From positions 124,001 to 188,000 of the forward strand of contig NZ_SSMC01000003.1 of assembly GCF_004799345.1 (NCBI RefSeq): 64,000 bases of DNA, in the 5' to 3' direction. Each line of letters opens with the position of its first letter. The first letter of the stretch is position 1. The DNA is from Robertkochia marina (GTDB taxonomy: Bacteria; Bacteroidota; Bacteroidia; Flavobacteriales; Flavobacteriaceae). The notes beneath the pieces were generated by a model that saw nothing but the letters and a program-made list of their open reading frames with translations, did not search any database and was not told the origin of the DNA. Both the position numbers and the translations under genes were made by a program. Shown here piece after piece: positions 51,947-63,190 of the stretch.

Positions 51947-52004
51947 TGCGTATATAATTGTGTACGTGATTTCATATTTATTTTAATCATAATACTGTCC
52001 ATTG

Positions 52005-55000
52005 ATGTTCACAAATCAGACTGAAAGAATTAATTTCGCCTCTGCAAAAAGTACCCCGGATTATCCGGATTTTTTGGACATTCAGATCAAATCTTTCCAG
52101 GACTTCTTCCAGCTGGAAACGAAATCTGAAGAGAGGGGTAACGAAGGTCTTTACAATACCTTCATGGAGAACTTCCCCATTACTGATACGCGCAATCAAT
52201 TTGTACTTGAATTCCTAGATTACTTTATTGACCCTCCACGCTACTCCATCCAGGAGTGTATTGAGCGAGGGCTTACTTACAGCGTGCCGTTGAAAGCCCG
52301 CTTGAAATTGTACTGTACAGACCCGGAGCATGAAGACTTCGAAACGATCGTGCAAGACGTATACCTGGGAACGATCCCTTATATGACTCCCAGTGGTACC
52401 TTTGTGATCAATGGAGCGGAAAGGGTTGTTGTATCGCAGTTACACCGTTCACCCGGAGTATTCTTCGGACAATCTTTCCACGCTAACGGAACCAAGCTTT
52501 ACTCTGCAAGGGTAATTCCTTTTAAAGGTTCCTGGATCGAATTTGCGACCGATATCAACAGCGTAATGTATGCCTATATCGATCGTAAAAAGAAATTACC
52601 GGTTACTACCCTGTTCAGAGCTATCGGCTTTGAGCGCGATAAGGACATCCTTGAAATATTTGACCTCGCAGAAGAGGTGAAGGTGACCAAGACCGGACTT
52701 AAAAAAGTACTTGGGCGAAAACTAGCCGCCCGTGTGCTTAAAACATGGCACGAGGATTTTGTTGATGAGGATACAGGAGAAGTAGTATCCATTGAGCGTA
52801 ATGAGATCATCCTCGACAGGGATACCATTCTGGAAAAAGAACACCTGGAAGAGATTCTAGATACCGATGTTAAGACCATTCTTCTTCATAAAGAAGAAAG
52901 TCAGACCGGTGACTATGCCATTATTTACAATACCCTTCAAAAAGACCCTACAAACTCTGAAAAAGAGGCTGTAGAACATATATACCGTCAGCTTCGTAAT
53001 GCTGAGCCGCCGGATGAGGAAACCGCTCGTGGTATCATTGATAAGTTGTTCTTCTCTGATCAACGTTATAACCTTGGAGAGGTTGGACGTTACAGAATGA
53101 ATAAGAAACTGGGACTTGATATTGAAATGGATAAGCAGGTGCTTACCAAAGAGGATATCATTACCATTATCAAATACCTGATCGAGCTGATCAACTCTAA
53201 GGCAGAGATCGATGATATTGACCACCTTTCCAACCGTCGTGTACGTACCGTTGGGGAGCAGTTGTCTACCCAATTTGGTGTAGGTCTTGCCCGTATGGCA
53301 AGAACCATTCGTGAGCGTATGAACGTACGTGATAACGAGGTGTTTACTCCTATTGACCTGATCAACGCCAAAACACTTTCATCGGTCATTAACTCTTTCT
53401 TTGGTACCAACCAGCTTTCGCAGTTCATGGACCAGACCAACCCATTGGCAGAGATCACGCACAAGCGTCGTCTTTCTGCTCTTGGACCGGGTGGACTTTC
53501 ACGTGAGCGTGCCGGATTTGAGGTGCGTGACGTTCACTATACCCACTATGGTCGTCTTTGTCCGATCGAGACTCCTGAAGGACCAAACATTGGTCTGATC
53601 TCGTCTCTTTCTGTGTTTGCAAAGGTGAATAATATGGGATTCATCGAAACTCCTTACCGCACGGTTAAGGAAGGTAAGGTGAATCTTGGAGAAGTACTTT
53701 ACCTGAGTGCTGAAGAAGAAGAAGGTAAGAAAATAGCCCAGGCTAACATTCCGTTAAAAGACGACGGAACCATAGAAAATGATAAGGTAATTGCCCGTGA
53801 AGAGGGTGACTTCCCGGTGGTAGATCCATCAGAAGTGCACTATACTGACGTGGCACCAAACCAGATCGCCTCTATTTCAGCATCGTTGATTCCTTTCCTT
53901 GAGCATGATGATGCGAACCGTGCCCTGATGGGATCTAACATGATGCGCCAGGCAGTTCCTTTATTGCGTCCGCAATCACCGATCGTAGGTACCGGACTTG
54001 AGCGCCAGGTAGCTTCAGACTCCAGAGTTTTGGTAAACTCTGAAGGTGATGGAGAAGTAGATTATGTAGATGCAAAGAAAATTGTGATCAAGTACGACCG
54101 AACCGATACGGACAGATTGGTGAGTTTTGACGATGATTACAAGACCTACGACCTGGTGAAATTCAGAAAGACCAACCAGGGTACTTCGATCAACCTGAAG
54201 CCTATCGTAAGAAAAGGTGACCGGGTGAAAAAAGGACAGGTACTTTGTGAGGGTTATGCAACTCAAAAAGGAGAGCTTGCTCTTGGTAGAAACCTGCAGG
54301 TGGCCTTCATGCCATGGAAGGGTTACAACTTTGAGGATGCGATCGTGATCTCTGAGAAAGTGGTGCGTGAGGATATCTTTACCTCTATCCACATCGATGA
54401 GTATTCACTGGAAGTAAGAGATACCAAGCTTGGTGCTGAGGAATTGACCAATGATATTCCTAACGTTTCTGAGGAAGCCACCAAAGAACTTGATGAGAAC
54501 GGTATGATCAGGATCGGTGCCGAGGTGAAGCCCGGTGATATTCTGATCGGTAAGATCACACCGAAGGGAGAATCAGATCCGACTCCGGAAGAGAAGCTTC
54601 TTAGAGCGATCTTCGGGGATAAGGCCGGTGATGTAAAGGATGCTTCTTTGAAAGCTTCTCCTTCATTAAGTGGTGTTGTAATTGATAAGAAATTGTTCTC
54701 AAGAGCTATCAAAGACAAGCGCAAGAGAGCTAAGGATAAGGAAGATATCGCGAAGCTGGAACTGGAATACGAAACCAAGTTCAGCCAGCTGAAAGATGTA
54801 TTGGTAGAAAAGCTATTCTCTATCGTAAACGGGAAGACCTCTCAGGGGGTATTCAACGACCTTGGAGAAGAAGTATTGCCGAAAGGGAAGAAATACACCC
54901 TTAAGATGCTGAATTCGGTAGACGATTTTGCTCACCTGGTGAGTGGAACCTGGACTACTGATGATGAGACCAATGCGTTGATCAACGATCTTCTGCACAA

Positions 55001-55814
55001 CTATAAGATCAAACTGAATGACCTGCAAGGGGCGTTGAGAAGAGATAAGTTTACCATCTCTGTCGGAGACGAACTTCCTGCGGGAATCATGAAGCTTGCA
55101 AAAGTATATATCGCCAAAAAGCGTAAGCTTAAGGTAGGTGATAAGATGGCAGGACGCCACGGTAACAAGGGTATTGTTGCGCGAATCGTGAGAGAAGAGG
55201 ATATGCCGTTCCTGGAGGATGGTACTCCTGTTGATATCGTGCTTAACCCTCTTGGGGTACCTTCACGTATGAATATTGGTCAGATCTATGAGACCGTACT
55301 TGGATGGGCCGGTAAGAAGCTTCAGAAGAAGTTTGCTACACCGATCTTCGATGGTGCATCTCTTGATGAGATCAATGCTTATACCGATGAGGCCGGTATA
55401 CCAAGATTCGGACATACCCACCTTTATGATGGGGGTACCGGACAGCGTTTTGACCAGGCTGCTACAGTGGGTGTGATTTACATGCTTAAACTAGGTCACA
55501 TGGTAGATGATAAGATGCACGCACGTTCTATCGGACCATACTCGCTTATTACCCAGCAACCTCTTGGAGGTAAAGCACAGTTCGGGGGTCAGCGATTTGG
55601 TGAGATGGAGGTATGGGCCCTGGAAGCCTATGGTGCATCGAGCACGCTGAGAGAGATCTTGACCGTTAAATCTGATGATGTAATTGGTAGAGCCAAAACT
55701 TACGAGTCGATCGTAAAAGGAGAAACCATGCCAGAGCCCGGATTACCAGAGTCGTTCAATGTATTAATGCATGAACTGAAAGGACTCGGACTCGATATCA
55801 GATTAGAAGAATAA
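52005..55814 (+). CDS. rpoB: DNA-directed RNA polymerase subunit beta
   Basis: The 1269-aa catalytic subunit. Recognisable are the rifampicin-region segment [47 protein letters not shown], and near the C terminus [13 protein letters not shown] and [25 protein letters not shown] place the start at ATG 52005; a TTG just before (52002) extends the frame by one residue only. Confidence 0.99.
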   Translation: MFTNQTERINFASAKSTPDYPDFLDIQIKSFQDFFQLETKSEERGNEGLYNTFMENFPITDTRNQFVLEFLDYFIDPPRYSIQECIERGLTYSVPLKARLKLYCTDPEHEDFETIVQDVYLGTIPYMTPSGTFVINGAERVVVSQLHRSPGVFFGQSFHANGTKLYSARVIPFKGSWIEFATDINSVMYAYIDRKKKLPVTTLFRAIGFERDKDILEIFDLAEEVKVTKTGLKKVLGRKLAARVLKTWHEDFVDEDTGEVVSIERNEIILDRDTILEKEHLEEILDTDVKTILLHKEESQTGDYAIIYNTLQKDPTNSEKEAVEHIYRQLRNAEPPDEETARGIIDKLFFSDQRYNLGEVGRYRMNKKLGLDIEMDKQVLTKEDIITIIKYLIELINSKAEIDDIDHLSNRRVRTVGEQLSTQFGVGLARMARTIRERMNVRDNEVFTPIDLINAKTLSSVINSFFGTNQLSQFMDQTNPLAEITHKRRLSALGPGGLSRERAGFEVRDVHYTHYGRLCPIETPEGPNIGLISSLSVFAKVNNMGFIETPYRTVKEGKVNLGEVLYLSAEEEEGKKIAQANIPLKDDGTIENDKVIAREEGDFPVVDPSEVHYTDVAPNQIASISASLIPFLEHDDANRALMGSNMMRQAVPLLRPQSPIVGTGLERQVASDSRVLVNSEGDGEVDYVDAKKIVIKYDRTDTDRLVSFDDDYKTYDLVKFRKTNQGTSINLKPIVRKGDRVKKGQVLCEGYATQKGELALGRNLQVAFMPWKGYNFEDAIVISEKVVREDIFTSIHIDEYSLEVRDTKLGAEELTNDIPNVSEEATKELDENGMIRIGAEVKPGDILIGKITPKGESDPTPEEKLLRAIFGDKAGDVKDASLKASPSLSGVVIDKKLFSRAIKDKRKRAKDKEDIAKLELEYETKFSQLKDVLVEKLFSIVNGKTSQGVFNDLGEEVLPKGKKYTLKMLNSVDDFAHLVSGTWTTDDETNALINDLLHNYKIKLNDLQGALRRDKFTISVGDELPAGIMKLAKVYIAKKRKLKVGDKMAGRHGNKGIVARIVREEDMPFLEDGTPVDIVLNPLGVPSRMNIGQIYETVLGWAGKKLQKKFATPIFDGASLDEINAYTDEAGIPRFGHTHLYDGGTGQRFDQAATVGVIYMLKLGHMVDDKMHARSIGPYSLITQQPLGGKAQFGGQRFGEMEVWALEAYGASSTLREILTVKSDDVIGRAKTYESIVKGETMPEPGLPESFNVLMHELKGLGLDIRLEE

Positions 55815-55824
55815 ATTTTGGATG

Positions 55825-55844
55825 GCCGTCCCGAAAGGGGCGGC
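55825..55844 (+). other. Small hairpin between rpoB and rpoC
   Basis: GCCGTCCC-GAAA-GGGGCGGC, an 8-bp stem with a GNRA loop and one G-T pair. It has no T run and is followed by rpoC 49 nt later. Probably an mRNA stability element; function not shown. Confidence 0.5.
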
Positions 55845-55893
55845 TCTTCAAAACGTAATTTAAATTACACTTAATTCATTATCACCATTTATT

Positions 55894-58800
55894 ATGGCTA
55901 GAAATAAAGATAAGAATACAGTACAGAGATTTAACAAGATCTCGATCGGATTAGCATCTCCCGAGGCTATCCTCGCAGAGTCCAGAGGAGAGGTGTTAAA
56001 GCCGGAAACCATTAACTACCGTACTCATAAGCCCGAGCGTGACGGACTTTTTTGTGAGCGTATCTTTGGTCCTGTAAAGGATTATGAGTGTGCTTGTGGT
56101 AAGTATAAAAGAATTCGTTACAAGGGTATTGTTTGTGACCGATGTGGAGTTGAAGTGACCGAGAAAAAGGTACGTAGAGACAGAGTAGGTCATATTAACC
56201 TGGTAGTACCTGTAGCCCATATCTGGTATTTCCGTTCCTTACCTAATAAGATTGGTTACCTTCTTGGATTACCATCCAAGAAACTTGATATGATCATTTA
56301 CTACGAACGCTACGTAGTAATTCAGCCCGGAGAGGCAAAGAATGCCGATGGGGAACCCGTTCAGAAAATGGACTTCCTTACCGAGGAAGAATACCTGAAC
56401 ATTCTTGACTCTATCCCGGCAGAGAATCAATATCTTGATGATTCAGATCCGAATAAGTTCATCGCTAAGATGGGAGCTGAGTGTTTGATCGAACTGCTTC
56501 AGCGTATCGATCTTGACGGGCTTTCTTATGAATTGAGACACAAGGCGCATAACGAAACCTCTAAGCAGCGTAAGACAGAAGCGCTTAAGCGACTTCAGGT
56601 GGTTGAGGCCTTCCGTGATGCTCAGCAGAACCGCGAGAACAATCCGGAATGGATGATCATGAAGGTGGTACCCGTAATTCCACCGGAATTACGTCCGCTG
56701 GTACCTCTAGACGGAGGTCGATTTGCGACTTCAGATCTGAATGACCTTTACAGAAGGGTGATCATCAGAAACAATCGTCTGAAGCGACTTATGGAGATCA
56801 AGGCTCCTGAAGTGATCCTTAGAAACGAAAAGCGTATGCTGCAGGAATCTGTAGACTCGCTATTCGATAACACCCGTAAGTCTTCAGCAGTAAAAACAGA
56901 ATCAAACAGACCTCTTAAATCACTTTCAGACTCCCTGAAAGGAAAGCAAGGTCGTTTCCGTCAGAACCTGCTCGGTAAGCGTGTTGACTATTCGGCACGT
57001 TCGGTAATCGTTGTAGGTCCTGAGCTTAAATTATACGAGTGTGGTCTTCCTAAGAACATGGCTGCAGAACTTTACAAGCCTTTCGTGATCAGAAAACTGA
57101 TCGAAAGAGGTATTGTAAAAACTGTGAAGTCGGCTAAGAAGATCATTGACAAGCGCGAGCCTGTAGTTTGGGATATCCTTGAAAACGTATTGAAAGGACA
57201 CCCTGTACTGCTTAACCGTGCCCCCACACTTCACCGTCTGGGTATCCAGGCCTTCCAGCCAAAACTGATAGAAGGTAAGGCGATCCAGTTACACCCGTTG
57301 GTGTGTACGGCATTTAACGCCGACTTTGACGGTGACCAGATGGCGGTACACCTTCCGTTAGGGCCTGAGGCTATTCTGGAAGCACAAATGCTTATGCTTG
57401 CCTCTCACAATATTCTAAACCCTGCTAACGGTTCTCCTATTACCGTACCTTCTCAGGATATGGTACTTGGGTTGTACTATATGACCAAGGGTCGTAAGTC
57501 GACCCCTGAGCAACCTATTAAAGGGGAAGGCTTAACATTCTATTCTGCAGAAGAGGTAAATATTGCCTTTAACGAGCAGCGAGTTGACCTGAATGCCATG
57601 GTAAAAGTTCGTGCCAAGGATTTCAACGAGAATGGAGAGCTTGTTTATAAGATCATCGATACCACTGTAGGACGTATCCTGTTCAATACCGTAGTACCTG
57701 AGCAGGCCGGGTTCGTAAATGAACTCCTTACCAAGAAATCTCTTCGTGATATTATTGGTAAGATCCTGAAGGCTACAGATGTTCCTACCACCGCAGACTT
57801 CCTTGACAAGATCAAGAATATGGGGTATAACTTCGCCTTTAAAGGTGGATTATCCTTCTCTCTTGGTGATATCATCATTCCAAAAGAAAAGCTGGGTATG
57901 ATCGAGGAGGCCAACGAACAGGTAGACGGTATTATGATGAACTATAACATGGGTCTGATCACCAATAACGAGCGTTATAACCAGGTGATCGACGTATGGA
58001 CCTCTACCAATGCCATGCTTACTGAATTAGCCATGAAGCGTATCCGTGAGGATAACCAAGGGTTTAACTCGGTATTCATGATGCTTGACTCGGGTGCGAG
58101 GGGATCTAAAGAGCAGATCCGTCAGCTTACCGGTATGCGTGGTCTGATGGCTAAGCCTAAGAAATCTACTGCCGGTGGTGGTGAGATCATCGAAAACCCG
58201 ATCCTTTCGAACTTTAAAGAAGGTCTTTCGATCCTTGAGTACTTTATCTCTACTCACGGTGCCCGTAAAGGTCTTGCGGATACCGCTCTTAAAACGGCGG
58301 ATGCAGGTTATCTGACCCGTCGTCTTGTAGACGTTTCACAGGATGTTATTGTTAACAGTGAAGATTGTGGAACGCTGAGAGGGGTAGAAGTAGAGCCATT
58401 AAAGAAAAACGAAGAAGTGGTGGAAAGCCTTGGGGAAAGAATCCTTGGGCGTGTATCACTTCACGATGTATATGATCCGCTGACAGAAGAATTGCTGGTT
58501 AGTGCAGGAGAAGAGATCGGAGAAGACGCGGTTAGAAAGATCGAAGAATCACCGTTAGAGCGTGTCGAGGTACGTTCGCCACTTACCTGTGAGGCTAAGC
58601 AAGGTATCTGTACCAAGTGTTACGGACGTAACCTTGCTACCAATAAAATGGTACAAAGAGGTGAAGCTGTTGGGGTGGTTGCTGCCCAGTCGATCGGGGA
58701 GCCCGGTACTCAGCTTACCCTGAGAACCTTCCACGTAGGGGGTATTGCAGGTAACATCTCTGAAGAGAACAAGATCATTGCAAGATTCAATTCTAAGATC

Positions 58801-60195
58801 GAGATCGAAGATCTGAAAACGGTTAAAGGAGAAGATGGAGAAGGAAACAAGGTTGATATCGTGATCTCACGTACAGCTGAAGTTAAGTTCATCGATAAGA
58901 AGACCGGAATTACCTTAGGTACCAACAACGTACCTTATGGTTCGCAGATCTTTGTAAAAGACGGACAGTCTCTGGAAAAAGGAGATGTGGTTTGTCAGTG
59001 GGATCCATATAATGCTGTTATTATCTCAGAATTCTCAGGTAATGTAGGTTACGAGAACATCGAACAAGGGGTTACCTTCCAGGTAGAGATCGATGAGCAG
59101 ACCGGATTCCAGGAGAAAGTGATCTCAGAATCGAGAAATAAGAAACTTATTCCAACCCTTCACATCAAGGATTCTAAAGGAGAGGTAATGCGTTCGTACA
59201 ACCTTCCTGTTGGAGCCCACCTGATGGTAGAAGACGGAGAGAAGATCAAAGAAGGTAAGATCCTTGTTAAGATTCCACGTAAATCCTCTAAAGCGGGTGA
59301 TATTACCGGAGGTCTTCCAAGGGTAACCGAGCTGTTCGAAGCGCGTAACCCATCTAACCCTGCTGTAGTATCAGAGATTGATGGTGTTGTTTCCTTCGGT
59401 AAGATCAAGCGTGGTAACCGTGAGATCATCGTAGAGTCTAAACTTGGTGAGATCAAGAAGTATCTTGTGAAGCTTTCTAATCAGATCCTTGTTCAGGAAA
59501 ATGACTATGTACGTGCAGGTATGCCGCTTTCTGATGGTTCGGTAACACCTGAAGATATCCTTAGAATTAAAGGGCCTTCTGCAGTACAGCAGTACCTGGT
59601 GAACGAAGTACAGGAAGTATATCGTTTACAAGGGGTGAAGATCAACGATAAGCACTTTGAGGTAGTTGTACGTCAGATGATGCGTAAGGTAAGGATTACC
59701 GATTCCGGAGATACTACCTTCCTGGAGCAGCAGCTGGTTCACAAAGACGACTTTATCGAAGAGAACGACAGAATCTTCGGAATGAAGGTTGTTGAAGATG
59801 CCGGTGATTCTGAAAGAATGAAGCCGGGTCAGATCATCACTCCACGTGAGTTGAGAGATGAGAACTCCATCCTTCGTCGTGCAGATAAAGCGCTGGTTAC
59901 TGCCAGAGAAGCTATTCCTGCGGTTGCGACTCCAATACTTCAGGGTATTACCAGAGCATCGCTTCAAACCAAATCATTCATCTCGGCAGCTTCCTTCCAG
60001 GAAACCACCAAAGTGTTGAATGAGGCAGCAGTAAGCGGTAAGGTTGATGGTCTTGAGGGACTTAAAGAGAACGTGATCGTTGGACATAAGATCCCTGCCG
60101 GTACCGGTATGAGAGACTACGACAACATCATTGTAGGATCAAAAGAAGAATACGAAGAGATCATGGCCAGCAAAAGACAGCAGGTGAATTTCTAA
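55894..60195 (+). CDS. rpoC: DNA-directed RNA polymerase subunit beta'
   Basis: A 1433-aa subunit with the N-terminal zinc site ([22 protein letters not shown]), the catalytic NADFDGD at 475-481, which holds three Mg2+-binding aspartates, and the second zinc-binding region [16 protein letters not shown]. The trigger-loop and bridge-helix region [24 protein letters not shown] is intact. Last gene of the tuf-rpoC operon, ended by a strong terminator. Confidence 0.99.
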   Translation: MARNKDKNTVQRFNKISIGLASPEAILAESRGEVLKPETINYRTHKPERDGLFCERIFGPVKDYECACGKYKRIRYKGIVCDRCGVEVTEKKVRRDRVGHINLVVPVAHIWYFRSLPNKIGYLLGLPSKKLDMIIYYERYVVIQPGEAKNADGEPVQKMDFLTEEEYLNILDSIPAENQYLDDSDPNKFIAKMGAECLIELLQRIDLDGLSYELRHKAHNETSKQRKTEALKRLQVVEAFRDAQQNRENNPEWMIMKVVPVIPPELRPLVPLDGGRFATSDLNDLYRRVIIRNNRLKRLMEIKAPEVILRNEKRMLQESVDSLFDNTRKSSAVKTESNRPLKSLSDSLKGKQGRFRQNLLGKRVDYSARSVIVVGPELKLYECGLPKNMAAELYKPFVIRKLIERGIVKTVKSAKKIIDKREPVVWDILENVLKGHPVLLNRAPTLHRLGIQAFQPKLIEGKAIQLHPLVCTAFNADFDGDQMAVHLPLGPEAILEAQMLMLASHNILNPANGSPITVPSQDMVLGLYYMTKGRKSTPEQPIKGEGLTFYSAEEVNIAFNEQRVDLNAMVKVRAKDFNENGELVYKIIDTTVGRILFNTVVPEQAGFVNELLTKKSLRDIIGKILKATDVPTTADFLDKIKNMGYNFAFKGGLSFSLGDIIIPKEKLGMIEEANEQVDGIMMNYNMGLITNNERYNQVIDVWTSTNAMLTELAMKRIREDNQGFNSVFMMLDSGARGSKEQIRQLTGMRGLMAKPKKSTAGGGEIIENPILSNFKEGLSILEYFISTHGARKGLADTALKTADAGYLTRRLVDVSQDVIVNSEDCGTLRGVEVEPLKKNEEVVESLGERILGRVSLHDVYDPLTEELLVSAGEEIGEDAVRKIEESPLERVEVRSPLTCEAKQGICTKCYGRNLATNKMVQRGEAVGVVAAQSIGEPGTQLTLRTFHVGGIAGNISEENKIIARFNSKIEIEDLKTVKGEDGEGNKVDIVISRTAEVKFIDKKTGITLGTNNVPYGSQIFVKDGQSLEKGDVVCQWDPYNAVIISEFSGNVGYENIEQGVTFQVEIDEQTGFQEKVISESRNKKLIPTLHIKDSKGEVMRSYNLPVGAHLMVEDGEKIKEGKILVKIPRKSSKAGDITGGLPRVTELFEARNPSNPAVVSEIDGVVSFGKIKRGNREIIVESKLGEIKKYLVKLSNQILVQENDYVRAGMPLSDGSVTPEDILRIKGPSAVQQYLVNEVQEVYRLQGVKINDKHFEVVVRQMMRKVRITDSGDTTFLEQQLVHKDDFIEENDRIFGMKVVEDAGDSERMKPGQIITPRELRDENSILRRADKALVTAREAIPAVATPILQGITRASLQTKSFISAASFQETTKVLNEAAVSGKVDGLEGLKENVIVGHKIPAGTGMRDYDNIIVGSKEEYEEIMASKRQQVNF

Positions 60196-60218
60196 AGTAA
60201 CTCTTTTATAATATGTGA

Positions 60219-60249
60219 ATACCCCGGGAAACCCCGGGGTATTTTTTTT
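60219..60249 (+). terminator. Intrinsic terminator of rpoC
   Basis: AATACCCCGG / CCGGGGTATT with a 6-nt loop, then T8. Located 24 nt after the rpoC stop. Confidence 0.93.
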
Positions 60250-60287
60250 GAATATGCTTACCTTTATTCTAACTAAATATATATTCC

Positions 60288-60602
60288 ATGAGCGATCAGA
60301 AAGACCAGAAAAAAGGACAGATCAATATAGAACTCGATGAACAGGTATCCGAAGGAACGTATTCCAACCTGGCGATCATAAATCATTCGGTTTCCGAATT
60401 CGTAGTCGATTTTGTGAACATTATGCCGGGCAGACCCAAGGCAAAGGTGAAAAGCCGTATCATCCTGACTCCACAGCACGCCAAACGTTTCCTGAAGGCC
60501 CTGGCCGATAATGTGAATCGATTTGAACAGGCCCACGGGGAGATCAAAGATTATGAGCAGCCTCCCATACCATTAAACTTCGGCCCGACCGGGGAAGCGT
60601 AG
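60288..60602 (+). CDS. DUF3467 family protein
   Basis: A 104-aa protein whose central part YSNLAIINHSVSEFVVDFVNIMPGRPKAKVKSRIILTPQHAKRFLKALADNVNRFEQAHG matches DUF3467, a small family found next to RNA polymerase genes in Bacteroidota. Function unknown. The N terminus is Lys/Gln-rich and the C terminus is Pro-rich (QPPIPLNFGPTG). It lies after the rpoC terminator, so it is a separate transcript. Confidence 0.88.
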   Translation: MSDQKDQKKGQINIELDEQVSEGTYSNLAIINHSVSEFVVDFVNIMPGRPKAKVKSRIILTPQHAKRFLKALADNVNRFEQAHGEIKDYEQPPIPLNFGPTGEA

Positions 60603-60616
60603 AAGGACGATTTGAG

Positions 60617-60635
60617 CCTGCCTGTCGCAGGCAGG
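60617..60635. repeat. Perfect inverted repeat after the DUF3467 gene
   Basis: CCTGCCTG-TCG-CAGGCAGG, 8-bp arms with 3-nt loop and no T tail. The rest of 60603-60811 shows no convincing gene; a 209-bp gap. Confidence 0.7.
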
Positions 60636-60811
60636 GGTGAGACTCAGGATCCAAGAATCAAGAATTAAGAGCAAAGACAAGTTTTTTCCGGAGAATTGAA
60701 GTTGTTTGGCCTGTACGGATTAGACAGGTTTCACAATCACAGACCTCGGGCTACTTCGGTACTCCAACTTCGCAGTATATTACTGCATGTTTTTCTTCAA
60801 AAAGGTATCTG

Positions 60812-61507
60812 CTATGAAACCAGGGTAGAAGAGGTGTCCTTGATGCTGGCAGGTGTTTTGCTAACAACTCCTGTTCGCAAACAACTCACGCATGCCAATA
60901 CAACCCACAGGTCTCCGGCCAAAACATTGAGGCGCTGCAGAGCTCCTTTTACCTGGTAAAGTCCGATGTCGATACCGAACTCTGAAGTGACGATGGTTAC
61001 CCAAAGCGTTACAAAAGCCAGGATTCCGATAGTGCCAAGTACGAATGAGCCTGACCGAAGCGGACTTTTATACCCTTTGAAATATTTCAGGCCGTATACA
61101 ATAGCTGAGAGACAGATGGCAACAGAGGCAATAAAACCTGCCAGGGTGTGTATGGTCATCTGCATCGAGTTTAATTCAGGGCGACATCCCGGAGGACAGG
61201 GGAACAACCCGATCCCGATAAATGCAACTCCGGATATGGCAAGGTATGACATTGAAAGTCCGCGGCCTGGTCCGGGTAAACGTCCTTTTAAAGCGAGGGC
61301 GGTCATGATCAGGACAATACCCAAAACGATCAGGCTGCCTAGATTGACCAGGCCGGCATAGGGCATGCCATCTGCTGATAACTCGCTGATAAAATTACTT
61401 ACGGGGGAATAACCGGGAGAGATCCAGCCAATATAATAGACTAAAATATTTCTGACCAGAACAGCCAGTAAGCCTGACCATAATAATAGGGGTGTCAGTT
61501 TCTTCAT
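60812..61507 (-). CDS. DUF998 family membrane protein
   Basis: A 231-aa integral membrane protein with about six hydrophobic segments. The pattern SPVSNFISELSADGMPYAGLVNLGSLIVLGIVL and the FPCPPGCRPELNSMQMTIHTLAGF loop between segments 3 and 4 match DUF998, a widespread family of unknown function. It is monocistronic. A 22-bp inverted repeat lies just upstream of the start (61527-61548). Confidence 0.82.
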   Translation of the reverse strand: MKKLTPLLLWSGLLAVLVRNILVYYIGWISPGYSPVSNFISELSADGMPYAGLVNLGSLIVLGIVLIMTALALKGRLPGPGRGLSMSYLAISGVAFIGIGLFPCPPGCRPELNSMQMTIHTLAGFIASVAICLSAIVYGLKYFKGYKSPLRSGSFVLGTIGILAFVTLWVTIVTSEFGIDIGLYQVKGALQRLNVLAGDLWVVLACVSCLRTGVVSKTPASIKDTSSTLVS

Positions 61508-61526
61508 AGCAGGTTTCTTCTTCAGG

Positions 61527-61548
61527 GTTGTTTCAGTTCATTCTGAAA
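61527..61548. promoter_or_regulatory. Inverted repeat upstream of the DUF998 gene
   Basis: TGTTTCAG-TTCATT-CTGAAACA, a perfect 8-bp repeat with a 6-bp spacer, 19 nt before the start codon. It could be an operator or a leader hairpin. The remainder of the gap to 61849 has no supported gene, only a second small palindrome GGTTTAC-TTT-GTAAACC at 61795-61811. Confidence 0.45.
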
Positions 61549-61849
61549 CAGCTTCATTTTCAGGAGCTAATATAGGGATTTTGATTTTTAAAGTTTAAGT
61601 AAGGTTGATGCCAGGAAGTTTTAGATCCTTGGGTATATTGATCAGCCTCCCGATACGATCCCTTGGAGGGGGGCACCATACCTTCGGTTGGGAAGCTCGA
61701 GGTGATGCTCGTTATCACACTGCATAAAGCATTGGAATTTGAGGAGGTATATATTCATTTATTGGCCCTTGAGGAAGATTGCTGAGATCGCCACGGTTTA
61801 CTTTGTAAACCTCGCGAAGACAAATAACTTACCTGCATAACGTTATAAC

Positions 61850-62341
61850 CTACTTTTCTATCTCAACGATCTCCAGGTTTTTGATCTCCTCTCCGTCAAT
61901 GACGAACCGCAGCATGGTGCGTACCTTATGAAATCCGTGTTTTCCGGCAGCCCCGGGATTCATGTGGAGGAGCCCCAGCTGTTTGTCCCACATCACCTTA
62001 AGAATATGACTGTGACCGCAAATAAAGAGCTTCGGCGGATCTTTTTTTATCGCCTCCCTGATTCGTTTATCGTACCTTCCGGGATACCCTCCTATGTGGG
62101 TGATCCACACATCTACTCCTTCACACATGAATCGGTTGTTTTCCGGGAATTCGGTGCGAACTTCATGATCATCAATATTGCCCCAAACCCCCTTCAGAGG
62201 TTTTACCTTCTTCAGGGTATCGGTAACAGCAAGGTCGCCTACATCACCGGCATGCCATATTTCATCGGCTTCATGAGCGTATTTCAGGATCTTATCATCG
62301 AGATGGCTGTGGGTATCAGACAGGAGAAGGATTCGGGTCAT
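61850..62341 (-). CDS. Metallophosphoesterase (YfcE/MJ0936 type)
   Basis: A 163-aa calcineurin-like phosphodiesterase. Metal ligands are seen in LLSDTHSHLD (Asp-x-His), HAGDVGD (Asp), GNIDDHE (Asn) and GHSHILK (two His). Small members of this family hydrolyse model phosphodiesters; the natural substrate is unknown. It diverges from truA and its ATG is 93 nt from the truA start codon. Confidence 0.92.
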   Translation of the reverse strand: MTRILLLSDTHSHLDDKILKYAHEADEIWHAGDVGDLAVTDTLKKVKPLKGVWGNIDDHEVRTEFPENNRFMCEGVDVWITHIGGYPGRYDKRIREAIKKDPPKLFICGHSHILKVMWDKQLGLLHMNPGAAGKHGFHKVRTMLRFVIDGEEIKNLEIVEIEK

Positions 62342-62398
62342 AAAACTTAAAAAATAATTAAATACGCCCCCTATCAGAAGCGTATGTTATATATTAGA

Positions 62399-62406
62399 TA
62401 TCTTTG
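62399..62406 (+). promoter_or_regulatory. -7 promoter box for truA
   Basis: TATCTTTG, an exact match, 28 nt before the truA start codon. No clear -33 partner. Confidence 0.45.
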
Positions 62407-62434
62407 CAGGCCTACACAAAAGTAGCATTTTGCT

Positions 62435-63190
62435 TTGAGATATTTTGTTGAGTTTTCATACCACGGCAAGGCCTATCACGGTTGGCAGCGTCAGCCCAAT
62501 GCCACCTCGGTACAGGAGATCCTCGAAAGAGCATTTAGCCTCTTGTTAAGGCAGCCCCTTGCCGTAACCGGAGCCGGTAGAACAGATGCCGGGGTGCATG
62601 CCAGCATGATGGTGGCGCATTTTGACACGGATCATCCAGTGGATATGGAGGATCTGACGTATCGCTTGAACCGATTTCTGCCGGGCGATATTGCCGTGCA
62701 TCGTATCTACCGGGTGCAGCCTGATGCTCATGCAAGGTTTGATGCTACCTCAAGAAGCTATGAATACCATCTCGTTCAGGAGAAATCTCCATTTCTTAAA
62801 GACCTTGCTTATGAATACAGGGCACCGCTTGATGTATCGAAGATGAATAGTGCTGCTGCCCTCTTGATGGAATACGAGGATTTTGAATGTTTTTCACGGT
62901 CAAAGACGGATGTAAAGACGTATTTTTGCAAAATATCAAGAGCAGAATGGGAGGAGGTATCTCCTTCAAAACTGATCTTTCATATTACGGCCGACCGCTT
63001 TTTGCGAAACATGGTACGAGCTGTAGTGGGCACCCTTTTGCAAATCGGCGAAGGAAAGCTTGATGAGGAAGGCCTGAGACGTATTATCATGAGTAAAAAT
63101 CGCAGTGAGGCCGGAGCCTCTGTTCCTGCTCATGGCTTATACCTGACGGATGTTTCATACCCAAAAACAATATTAAAAACGAATGAGTAA
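62435..63190 (+). CDS. truA: tRNA pseudouridine(38-40) synthase
   Basis: The 251-aa enzyme modifies the anticodon stem-loop. GAGRTDAGVHA gives the catalytic aspartate D51; FSYHGKAYHGWQRQP and FHITADRFLRNMVRAVVGTLLQIG are the other family motifs. The start codon is TTG (62435); no ATG is available before the conserved RYFVEFSYHG. Its stop overlaps the start of the ABC exporter gene. Confidence 0.96.
   Translation: MRYFVEFSYHGKAYHGWQRQPNATSVQEILERAFSLLLRQPLAVTGAGRTDAGVHASMMVAHFDTDHPVDMEDLTYRLNRFLPGDIAVHRIYRVQPDAHARFDATSRSYEYHLVQEKSPFLKDLAYEYRAPLDVSKMNSAAALLMEYEDFECFSRSKTDVKTYFCKISRAEWEEVSPSKLIFHITADRFLRNMVRAVVGTLLQIGEGKLDEEGLRRIIMSKNRSEAGASVPAHGLYLTDVSYPKTILKTNE

Noticed and set aside
61655-61787. 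Open frame without ATG in the gap before the phosphoesterase gene, with an internal ATG at 61706
   Set aside because: Only about 40 codons after a stop, no recognisable motif, no promoter box. A degraded gene cannot be excluded but is not supported.
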